Source: an uncultured Bacteroides sp.
Lineage (GTDB): Bacteria > Bacteroidota > Bacteroidia > Bacteroidales > Bacteroidaceae
DNA length: 64,000 nucleotides
NCBI RefSeq assembly: GCF_963678425.1
Contig: NZ_OY782855.1
Coordinates: 1,426,001 to 1,490,000 of the forward strand
Direction of reading: 5' to 3'
Position 1 is the first letter of the stretch. Each line of letters begins with the position of its first letter. This document shows, piece after piece, positions 45,612-53,626 of this stretch. The notes under the pieces are model-generated. The model saw nothing but the letters and a program-made list of their open reading frames with translations, was not told the origin of the DNA and did not search any database. Made by a program: the position numbers and the translations under genes.

Positions 45612-47654
45612 TTACTTCTTAATAGAGAATTTATAAAGTAGAACACCGTGAACGGGAACTTTGAGTGCTAACTGCCCTGTTTGTGTATTTACATTGCTGA
45701 TGTCTTTTTGTCTCCAAAGATCGCGCACTACAAATTGTCCTTTCAGTCCGAGTTTATCAAAGTCTTTGTATGCAAGATCAACAGTTTCGAGGCCAAAGTT
45801 GCAGAAGCCAATAACACGGCTACCATCTTCGAGTTCTTTCACGTAAATGTGCAAATCACCAATCGTCTGTACACAAGTTGCCTGCTTACCAAGCGGGTCT
45901 TGATTGACTTCGATAACTTCATCGTTAGTCAACAAATTCAATGTAAAATCATCTAGTTTCTCCATGTCACAACCAATAAGGAGCGGTGCAGAGAAAAGAC
46001 TCCAGAGACTAACATGAAGATATTGCTCGTCAGGTTTAAGCTTGCTTGGGTGTGGATTGCCCCAACCTACAGTACCAATTACGAGCATATCAGGATCATT
46101 CCAGTTTCCGGGCTTGGCATAAGGGGCTGATTTATCCTGGTCAAGAACAATATTTTTCACGCTTGTCCAGGTGTCGGTAATATCATTGGTCGTGCGCCAG
46201 CAATTGCCATTAACTGAATCGCCCCATTTCCACACATCCGACATCCCGTACTGACATACGCTAAATACAATATCGCGGGGTTGCTGACGAAGAAATTTGC
46301 CCATAACCTTAAATGGTTTCATGGCTGTATTCAATTCGCTACCACCATTATACGACAAAGACGATACCTTATATGGATCATTGTCAGGCAGACTATCAAT
46401 TACATTGCCATAACTGCACCAATCGTATTTCAGATAGTCGAAACCCCATTTGGCATAACTTTCGGCATCTTTTTTTTCGTAACCATAACTACCGGCACTA
46501 CCTCCACATGTCCAAGGCCCCGGGCTTGAGTAAAGTCCTATTTTTAATCCCTGATCATGCACATAATCGGCAAGGGCTTTCATATCACTAAATCGGGAGT
46601 TAGGGATTATATTGCCAGCCTCATCGCGCAACTTACCACGCAATGTCTGATCTTTTGAGTCGCGATGATTTTCCCAGAAATCGTCAATATTTATATATGT
46701 CCATCCATGGTTGATAAGCCCACTTTTTACCATTGCATTAACAGCACGTTTTACCTTATCAGCCGAAACATCGTTGGCAAAACAATTCCAACTGTTCCAG
46801 CCCATTGGTGGAGTGAGCGCAATACGGTCACCACATTCTATGCGAAACTTTCTTTCAGCCGTACCTTTTGCATTTTTAGCTTTTAGGGTAACAATATACG
46901 TTCTAACTTTAGAAAGCTGACCGGTAATAATGCCGGTTTTAGCGTTGATCTTTAATCCTTTTGGCAAACCCAAAGCAGAAAAAGTCATCGGTCTGTCGCC
47001 TGTAGCTGTTACAAGATACTGAAAAGGCGAACCCGGACGCACACCAAAAACTTTGGCTCCGGTTATTCTGGGTTCAGCTGAAGGTTTAGGCGTTAGGATA
47101 TATGGTACGCTTGCAACCGGATTGAAGGTTTTGAATGTGGTCACACCTATGGTTGTAAATCTTGCATCTACCCAGTCAACATGGTCGTAATAATTTCCGT
47201 TTCCGCCGTCGGTTACTATCAATTCAAGTTTTCGTAAGCCTCCAAGCTTAACATTACAGGGTCTGGCTGCATCACCCAAACGCATTACCCCGCTCGACCA
47301 TAACTTTTCGCCATCGCCATAAACTACAAACTCAGCAGCCGGTTTCTGACCTGCGACCTCGTCATCAATGCCTACTTGTGCAATGAATTCAGTCGCTTTT
47401 CCATTAAGTTCAATGGTTAACGAACTTTCGGAATGACTTCCAAAACCACGCTCGAAAGTTTTACCAGCGATTGTGAGCGTTTTGCCATCGATGGATTTGT
47501 TTTTCATTGGAATTCCATATCCTTGTGTTGCTGTGCTAAGATCCAATTCGTCGAGCCATACTGTTTGGGCAGATAGCGTAGTAGTTCCAAACAGGCCGGA
47601 AATGATAAGAAGGCCTTTTAAGGCCACTATTTTAATATTTCTTGTTATTTTCAT
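45612..47654 (-). CDS. GH27 alpha-galactosidase-like enzyme with N-terminal NPCBM domain
   Basis: A 680-residue secreted protein. After the signal peptide an NPCBM domain spans about residues 31-165 (FERGFGSHSESSLTIELNG) and an Ig-like putative-binding domain about 196-275. The GH27 barrel starts at TPPMGWNSWNCF. LKYDWCSYG carries nucleophile Asp411 and CWRTTNDITDTW acid/base Asp491. A C-terminal sandwich ends the protein. GH27 members remove alpha-D-galactose or beta-L-arabinopyranose, both known heteroxylan or galactan side groups, and the sequence does not decide between them. It sits between two GH43 genes with gaps of 30 and 58 bases. Confidence 0.92.
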   Translation of the reverse strand: MKITRNIKIVALKGLLIISGLFGTTTLSAQTVWLDELDLSTATQGYGIPMKNKSIDGKTLTIAGKTFERGFGSHSESSLTIELNGKATEFIAQVGIDDEVAGQKPAAEFVVYGDGEKLWSSGVMRLGDAARPCNVKLGGLRKLELIVTDGGNGNYYDHVDWVDARFTTIGVTTFKTFNPVASVPYILTPKPSAEPRITGAKVFGVRPGSPFQYLVTATGDRPMTFSALGLPKGLKINAKTGIITGQLSKVRTYIVTLKAKNAKGTAERKFRIECGDRIALTPPMGWNSWNCFANDVSADKVKRAVNAMVKSGLINHGWTYINIDDFWENHRDSKDQTLRGKLRDEAGNIIPNSRFSDMKALADYVHDQGLKIGLYSSPGPWTCGGSAGSYGYEKKDAESYAKWGFDYLKYDWCSYGNVIDSLPDNDPYKVSSLSYNGGSELNTAMKPFKVMGKFLRQQPRDIVFSVCQYGMSDVWKWGDSVNGNCWRTTNDITDTWTSVKNIVLDQDKSAPYAKPGNWNDPDMLVIGTVGWGNPHPSKLKPDEQYLHVSLWSLFSAPLLIGCDMEKLDDFTLNLLTNDEVIEVNQDPLGKQATCVQTIGDLHIYVKELEDGSRVIGFCNFGLETVDLAYKDFDKLGLKGQFVVRDLWRQKDISNVNTQTGQLALKVPVHGVLLYKFSIKK

Positions 47655-47712
47655 AAATGTAAGATGAATATAGTTGTTACTTTGATTTATATTTCAGTTG
47701 ATTTGAAATCTG

Positions 47713-48822
47713 TTATTTAAAATTAAATTTCCACCAATCAAAGTTGAACAGTTCATTTCTACCTCTGAAAACGAAGAACAAATCGTGAACATCTTTAATG
47801 TTTTTCACAGGAGTAGTAATCGTTTTCCATAAATCTCCTTCAGCCGAGGTAGTTACGTCGATTGTCCCCAATACCGGCCCATCAATTTTGTCAGTATGGA
47901 TTTCAATTTTACCACCTTTTAACGAAGCAATAATGGTACCATCGGCATTGTATGTTATGTTTTCAAGGCATATTGAGCGTCTTTCGTAATGCTTCGACAT
48001 GGTTTGTTTCAGGATGGCATAATTGAAGCCGAACACATACGAATTTCCTTTGTAGTCTATGATTCCGGGATGGTTTCCGCTTGAGCGCTCGTCTCCTTCC
48101 ATAATCATACCTTTATATTCCCATGGGCCGGTTGGAGATTTACTCATTGCATAACCAATACCTTCGGGACAACAGGTAGAAGCATACGCCAGATAATAAT
48201 GTCCGTTGCGTTTCCATACCCAGGGGCCTTCCTGGTAATTAGCCGGCTTGGTAGGTTCATTTACTATTTCGCCTGAATAAGAAACCATATCCTCATTCAG
48301 CCTGACATAATAAAGATTGGGATTTCCCCAGTAAAGATAAGCCTGACCATCGTCGTCAATCAACACTGTCGGGTCTATGTCGTGTGCACTATTCTTAATC
48401 AGAGGTTTTCCAATTGGATCTTTGAACGGTCCATAAGGAGTATCTGAAACCAAGACACCAATTCCAACACCGTTTGGCATGGGGCAATACATGTAAAACT
48501 TATTATTGCGTCTGATACATTGCGGAGCCCACGCCCCATTATCATAGGGCACCCATTTAAAATCTTTCAGCGAGGCCACAACCCCGTGGTCAGTCCAATT
48601 CACCATATCAGTAGATGTGTAGAGCAACCAATTCTGCATTTTAAAACCCAATCCATCATCTTCGTCATGACTTGTATAAAGAAACACCGTATCATTGAAC
48701 ACTAAAGGAGCCGGATCAGCAGTATATTTGGTTTGGATAATTGGATTTTGTGCCTTTCCAGCAAAAGGTAGATTAATTGCAACCATAAAAATTGAAGCTA
48801 TGATAAATACTTTATTTCTCAT
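47713..48822 (-). CDS. GH43 paralogue with an in-frame deletion in its CBM6
   Basis: A 369-residue secreted GH43, about 90 residues shorter than the neighbouring paralogues. The propeller is complete, with Asp36 (YTADPAPLV), Asp150 (DIDPTVLIDDDGQ) and Glu198 (YQEGPWVW), so catalysis should be possible. The paralogues have roughly 73 residues between ADGSI and GGKIEIH, including the CBM6 start YKRVEAET. Here ADGTI is followed almost at once by ASLKGGKIEIH (junction near 47925), and only the second half of CBM6 remains. The reading frame is kept. The remaining strands are unlikely to fold as a working CBM6, so sugar binding by that module is probably lost. Confidence 0.9.
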   Translation of the reverse strand: MRNKVFIIASIFMVAINLPFAGKAQNPIIQTKYTADPAPLVFNDTVFLYTSHDEDDGLGFKMQNWLLYTSTDMVNWTDHGVVASLKDFKWVPYDNGAWAPQCIRRNNKFYMYCPMPNGVGIGVLVSDTPYGPFKDPIGKPLIKNSAHDIDPTVLIDDDGQAYLYWGNPNLYYVRLNEDMVSYSGEIVNEPTKPANYQEGPWVWKRNGHYYLAYASTCCPEGIGYAMSKSPTGPWEYKGMIMEGDERSSGNHPGIIDYKGNSYVFGFNYAILKQTMSKHYERRSICLENITYNADGTIIASLKGGKIEIHTDKIDGPVLGTIDVTTSAEGDLWKTITTPVKNIKDVHDLFFVFRGRNELFNFDWWKFNFK

Positions 48823-48846
48823 GAGATCTAAGTTTTATTTTACTAC

Positions 48847-51800
48847 TCAAAACAAGTTAATAGTGTACGTAAATGAATTAGGCTCAGCAAAAACCTGATA
48901 TTTTTCCAGAGGTCGAGGTCCGCAACTGGCAGATCCAACACCTAGAGTTTTGGTTGAAATACAGAACACTGTTGAAGTACTCGTAGGTAAGTCAATTTTA
49001 TATTCTACCGGATACATTTGCTCGTCTGTATGAGGAAGAGCCGCCACTTGCATGAGTTTTTCATCAGATTGTATCATCAAAGAAGGTATATCCTTGCCAC
49101 TTAGTTTTGCCCATCTTACTTCTTCATGGTTACCACGTTCCATAGGCTTTTCATATTCGTATTGTTCATTTACGCCCAATTCATAGACACCTACATCCGC
49201 AGCGCTTTTGCGATCGGAATAATTTTCGAATGGCCCACGACCAAAGAACGTCATGCGGTCAAGCTTCTTATCAAATAACATACGCACACCTATACGAGCC
49301 AAATTCATTCGGAAACCGACAAATCTAACCTGATTGTCAACTTTTATCGAGCCATCGCCTTTTATCAAATAAGTTGACGTGTGATATACTCCAAAACCAT
49401 TTTTTCCGTCAGCTTTTGTTGTTGAAATAACTCTCACAGAAGAATTATCAACAGTCTCTACTTTAAAATCGACCAAAGCATATTGGAGGGCGTTTACCCC
49501 AAATTTTTCCCATTGGCTATAAGCCCATTCATCGTCATTGCGATGAGAAGCGCGCCACAAGTGCAGTTTCGGCGAACCATCAGCAGCAAGAAGATTAATA
49601 CCTTTTTTAACCAGCTGTTTCATGAAACCGGTTGTCTTATCGAACTCTACCGAAAATTCTTTTCCCGAGATGGTTACAATTTGTGCGTTTTGAGCCAGTT
49701 TTACCGGTTGAGTAACTTTTGTTTCCACCACCGGTGGTGTGTTGACAGGAAGTTTGAATTGCTCGGATGCTACTTCAAAACCCTTATCGGCCCAAAGCGT
49801 TTTTTCTTTTTGTTTATATGATATTCGTAAAAAATATTCCGCTCCAGCTTTAGGATGTTCTATTTTATAGGGGATAAATGCCATGCCGGTGCTTCGGGCA
49901 TTTATGGGTCGCATCATATTAATTGTACCCTTGGCTATTTCTGTCCCATTCTCTGTCAAACTCCATGATGTATCAAAACCACTCAAAGAAATAAACTGAA
50001 ATTTATTCTTTATCGTAATCATTCCGGCAATTGGATCCGCCAATTCGGTATCAATCCATTGAAATGCTTTTTTCATTTCAGGATAATGCGGTTTAACTTG
50101 GTTTCCTTTTGTAGAACGATCATAAGAAATTACTCCTTTGTGAATGAAGTAATGGTCGTTCGGAGCTTCATCAAAACCGCCTCCATACGCCAAGATCGGA
50201 TGATTGGGGTCACGTTTGTTCCACAATGCCTGATCCTGAAATTCCCAAATAGCACCGCCTAAGATTTCCGGATTGTTATCAAAAACCTTTGAATATTCAT
50301 TAAGCGACCCCATTGAGTTGAACATAGCGTGTAAAAATTCACAGATATAAAATGGCTTAGTCATTCCCCAGTTTTTTACCATGTCGGCGTAATCCGCGGC
50401 ACTACCGTACATTCGACCTTCCAAATCGGCAGGATTTTTGCTACCTATACCAAAGCGTTCATAATGAACAAAACGAGTTGGGTCAATAGACTTAATTGTA
50501 TTCATTGCTGCAACAAAATTGGAACCTACGCCACCGCATTCGTTTCCAAGCGACCAAATAATCACCGAAGGACTATTCTTAAAATTCTCTACATTGGCTA
50601 CATTCCGATCAATAATTGCCGCTTTCATGGTAGGTTCTTCATCAAAACGTCTGTCATATCCGTGACATTCACAATTCGCTTCAGCAACCAACCATATACC
50701 ATATTCGTCGCACAATTCGTACCAACGAGGATCATCTGAATAATGGCAGGTACGGACATGATTACAGTTCCCTTGTTTGATTACTTCCAGATCACGAATC
50801 ATCTGCTCTTCGGTGATGGCATGGCCTACATCCGCCCAGTGTTCGTGTCGGTTCACACCTTTTAATTTGATTGGCACTCCATTTACCGTAAAAATCCGTC
50901 CTTTGATTTCTATTTTTCGGAAACCAATTTTTGACGATAATATTTCGCCTTCAGAATTAGTCAGTACAACCGTATATAAATTCGGAGTTTCAGCAGTCCA
51001 TTTAAGCGGGTTAGCTACCTGTATTTTCACATTCAGCGCCTCTTCCTGACTGGATTTGAGCGAGGCGCCAGTTGTGCTTCCTTTAGCTATTTCCGTGCCT
51101 TCTTTGTTGTAAAGAGTAGCCGTGAATGTTTGTGCTTTAGATGTTTTATCACTATAATTTTTAATTTTTGCTGACACATCCAACGTTGCATCTGTATACT
51201 CTTTATCCAAATCCGTTTTTACAAAAAAGTCACGAATATGTACTTGGGGAGCGCTCCAAAGCGTTACATTGCGGAAAATCCCGTGAAGGCGCCACATATC
51301 CTGATCTTCCAACCAAGTGCCCGAGCTGTATTGATAAACCTCTACGGCTATCATGTTTTTACCAGATTTTAGGTATTTTGTGAGGTCAAAATCAGCAGCA
51401 TTTCGGCTATTTACACTATAACCCACTTTTTTTCCGTTTACCCACAAAAAGAAGGCACAATCAACACCATCAAACGTAATAAAGTTACGCCGACCGATCC
51501 ATTCTATAGGGATATTGAACTCTCTGCGGTAGCTTCCCACAGGATTTCGCTCATTAAATGACGTGTACCATTTCTCAGGTTCACTCATTACATGTGGATA
51601 ATCTTTTTTTATAGTATAACCCAGATTGCGGTAAAAAGGTGTGCCGTAGCCTTGTACTTCCCAGTTGGATGGCACCGGTATTTCTTTCCATCCCGAAACA
51701 TCGAAATCGGGCTTGCTAAAATCAACTGGACGCTTTTCAGGCGTTGGAACCCAGTTGAATTTCCATAACCCGTTCAGGCTTAGACAAAGCGAAGAAGCAT

Positions 51801-51996
51801 GTCGGTTGGCCGCCAATGCTTCTTGCAGGTTTCCATACGGCATCAATGTTGCATGATATGGTTCTTTGTTAACTCCTAAAGATTCGGGATTTTCAATTTC
51901 TGGCGGAATTGAAGCCTTATCAGCAAGTTGAGCCCATACGCCGTTTACGGAGAAAAGGGATAGGAACACTAACGCTGTAAATACAAGCTTTTTCAT
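48847..51996 (-). CDS. GH2 beta-galactosidase-like enzyme (LacZ type, secreted)
   Basis: A 1049-residue protein with a signal peptide (ending NGVWAQ) and the full LacZ layout: sugar-binding jelly roll, Ig-like domain, TIM barrel, second Ig-like domain and the C-terminal beta-galactosidase small-chain domain (MKQLVKKGINLLAADGSPKL onward, YPVEYKIDLP near the end). Acid/base Glu486 lies in WSLGNECGGVG. Nucleophile Glu553 lies in FYICEFLHAMFNSMGSL, where most LacZ proteins read CEYAHAMGNSxG; this variant suggests an altered active site or substrate. It follows the carboxylesterase gene with a 41-base gap. A terminal galactose or arabinopyranose is a likely target. Confidence 0.92.
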   Translation of the reverse strand: MKKLVFTALVFLSLFSVNGVWAQLADKASIPPEIENPESLGVNKEPYHATLMPYGNLQEALAANRHASSLCLSLNGLWKFNWVPTPEKRPVDFSKPDFDVSGWKEIPVPSNWEVQGYGTPFYRNLGYTIKKDYPHVMSEPEKWYTSFNERNPVGSYRREFNIPIEWIGRRNFITFDGVDCAFFLWVNGKKVGYSVNSRNAADFDLTKYLKSGKNMIAVEVYQYSSGTWLEDQDMWRLHGIFRNVTLWSAPQVHIRDFFVKTDLDKEYTDATLDVSAKIKNYSDKTSKAQTFTATLYNKEGTEIAKGSTTGASLKSSQEEALNVKIQVANPLKWTAETPNLYTVVLTNSEGEILSSKIGFRKIEIKGRIFTVNGVPIKLKGVNRHEHWADVGHAITEEQMIRDLEVIKQGNCNHVRTCHYSDDPRWYELCDEYGIWLVAEANCECHGYDRRFDEEPTMKAAIIDRNVANVENFKNSPSVIIWSLGNECGGVGSNFVAAMNTIKSIDPTRFVHYERFGIGSKNPADLEGRMYGSAADYADMVKNWGMTKPFYICEFLHAMFNSMGSLNEYSKVFDNNPEILGGAIWEFQDQALWNKRDPNHPILAYGGGFDEAPNDHYFIHKGVISYDRSTKGNQVKPHYPEMKKAFQWIDTELADPIAGMITIKNKFQFISLSGFDTSWSLTENGTEIAKGTINMMRPINARSTGMAFIPYKIEHPKAGAEYFLRISYKQKEKTLWADKGFEVASEQFKLPVNTPPVVETKVTQPVKLAQNAQIVTISGKEFSVEFDKTTGFMKQLVKKGINLLAADGSPKLHLWRASHRNDDEWAYSQWEKFGVNALQYALVDFKVETVDNSSVRVISTTKADGKNGFGVYHTSTYLIKGDGSIKVDNQVRFVGFRMNLARIGVRMLFDKKLDRMTFFGRGPFENYSDRKSAADVGVYELGVNEQYEYEKPMERGNHEEVRWAKLSGKDIPSLMIQSDEKLMQVAALPHTDEQMYPVEYKIDLPTSTSTVFCISTKTLGVGSASCGPRPLEKYQVFAEPNSFTYTINLF

Positions 51997-52037
51997 CAGT
52001 ATTTGATTGTTTATGTATCAATTTTTATATATAGAAA

Positions 52038-53600
52038 TTATTTTGCCCATGCTTGTCCTTCAGACGAACGACGCCATTTGAAATAGTTATCCAGTACTTT
52101 CAATGATTCAATGCTGGGCACGGAACCAATATGAGGAGTCTGGCTGAAATACATCAGTACTGGATTTTTATCACTGAAAGCCGGCCATTTGGATATCCCA
52201 TTACCATTTGGAGTTCCATATTTGGTAAAATTAGTCCAATAAGTAGCCATAGCTTCTGAAATATTCAAATCTTCTTTTGTAGTTTGAGGATTCGATGCAT
52301 TCAGATGTTCGAAAACATAAGCAACTTCCTGTCCATGAGGAGACCCATATCCATAGTGCGGTGAATCTTTTGGATAATCAGAGTGCTGATCAAAATAGTA
52401 ATAATAGACTTTCGATTTTCCTGTTTTTGACTGAAGCCTTGCCCAGGCCCATGTTTGCCAGCCAAAAGCAGCATCACGCATTAAGTCACGTGCGGTTTTT
52501 GGTACATGATTTTCTCCAACCGGATAAGCTTTAATCAGATCATCGGCAAATTTTCCATAACGATTCTTCACTCCGGCAATATATTCTTCTGGAACCCGTG
52601 CCGGCGAGAAACTTGCTCCTTCGTCGGAATTGTATCCAATAAGCACTGATACATCATTATACTTACCGGCTTCATATAGTTTATATTGGTCATCGGGAAT
52701 CACATATCCATCAACAATAGGCCAGCCGCCAGCCATACCAAAGCCTGAAGGGACTTTATCGGCTGGAATTTTGCGAAGATCAGCAATTGACGAAGCACCG
52801 GCTTTTTGAACATAACTCTGCCCTTCTGTTTCAGCCTGTTTCAGTGTTTTCATATTCTCGCCCGGAAAAGTGGTAGAACGTGTAGGCCCAAACGAGCCAC
52901 CACTTTCAGAAATAGCTCCGCGGAACAATCCTTTGGCTAAAGGTGACGCACATAACATACTTACCGAGATAGCACCGGCCGATTCACCGAAAATGGTCAC
53001 TTTTTCAGAATCGCCACCAAAAGCAGCAATATTTTTTTGTATCCATTCCAATCCGGCAATCTGATCAAGCAAACCGTAGTTTCCCGAAACATGATCCGAA
53101 CTTTCCGCACTTAATTCAGGATGTGCCAGAAATCCGAATTGACCAACCCTATAAGCAAGACTAACGAGAATAACACCTTTTTTTGCCAGCTTTTCGCCAC
53201 TGTAAATGGGTTCAGAAGTCGATCCGGCACAGAATCCACCACCATAAATCCAAACGAGCACCGGAAGATGATCGTTAGACGATTTTGCCGGTGACCAAAT
53301 ATTCAGATACAAACAATCTTCGCTCTTTCCAGAAGAAGGATTTCCCATCTGTATTGGAGCAGGAGCAAATTTTACAGTCTGTTTTATTCCGTCCCACTTG
53401 GCAGCAGGCTGGGGTGCACGCCAGCGAAGTTCACCTACAGGCGGTGAAGCAAATGGAATACCTTTATACACAGTCAAGTTGTCTTCATAAAATCCCTGTA
53501 ACAATCCTTCATCAACCTTTACAGGCGCAGGCTGCTGCGCAAAGCTGCTCCCGGAACAGAATACAGCAAATATCGCAACTAAAAAATCCAATTTCTTCAT
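52038..53600 (-). CDS. Secreted type-B carboxylesterase (CE10-like)
   Basis: A 520-residue alpha/beta hydrolase with signal peptide MKKLDFLVAIFAVFCSGSSF. The start at 53600 is preferred to an ATG three codons upstream. Family marks are SEDCLYLNIWSP, the oxyanion hole IYGGGFCAGS, the nucleophile elbow FGESAGAIS (Ser207), NSDEGASF with the acid residue, and SPHGQEVAYVF with the catalytic His. Such esterases inside PULs may cut acetyl or feruloyl esters, but many type-B enzymes have broad activity. Its place between GH3 and GH2 genes in one unbroken run supports a polysaccharide role. Confidence 0.88.
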   Translation of the reverse strand: MKKLDFLVAIFAVFCSGSSFAQQPAPVKVDEGLLQGFYEDNLTVYKGIPFASPPVGELRWRAPQPAAKWDGIKQTVKFAPAPIQMGNPSSGKSEDCLYLNIWSPAKSSNDHLPVLVWIYGGGFCAGSTSEPIYSGEKLAKKGVILVSLAYRVGQFGFLAHPELSAESSDHVSGNYGLLDQIAGLEWIQKNIAAFGGDSEKVTIFGESAGAISVSMLCASPLAKGLFRGAISESGGSFGPTRSTTFPGENMKTLKQAETEGQSYVQKAGASSIADLRKIPADKVPSGFGMAGGWPIVDGYVIPDDQYKLYEAGKYNDVSVLIGYNSDEGASFSPARVPEEYIAGVKNRYGKFADDLIKAYPVGENHVPKTARDLMRDAAFGWQTWAWARLQSKTGKSKVYYYYFDQHSDYPKDSPHYGYGSPHGQEVAYVFEHLNASNPQTTKEDLNISEAMATYWTNFTKYGTPNGNGISKWPAFSDKNPVLMYFSQTPHIGSVPSIESLKVLDNYFKWRRSSEGQAWAK

Positions 53601-53626
53601 AAGAATCATCTTTCTTTTTAATTAAT

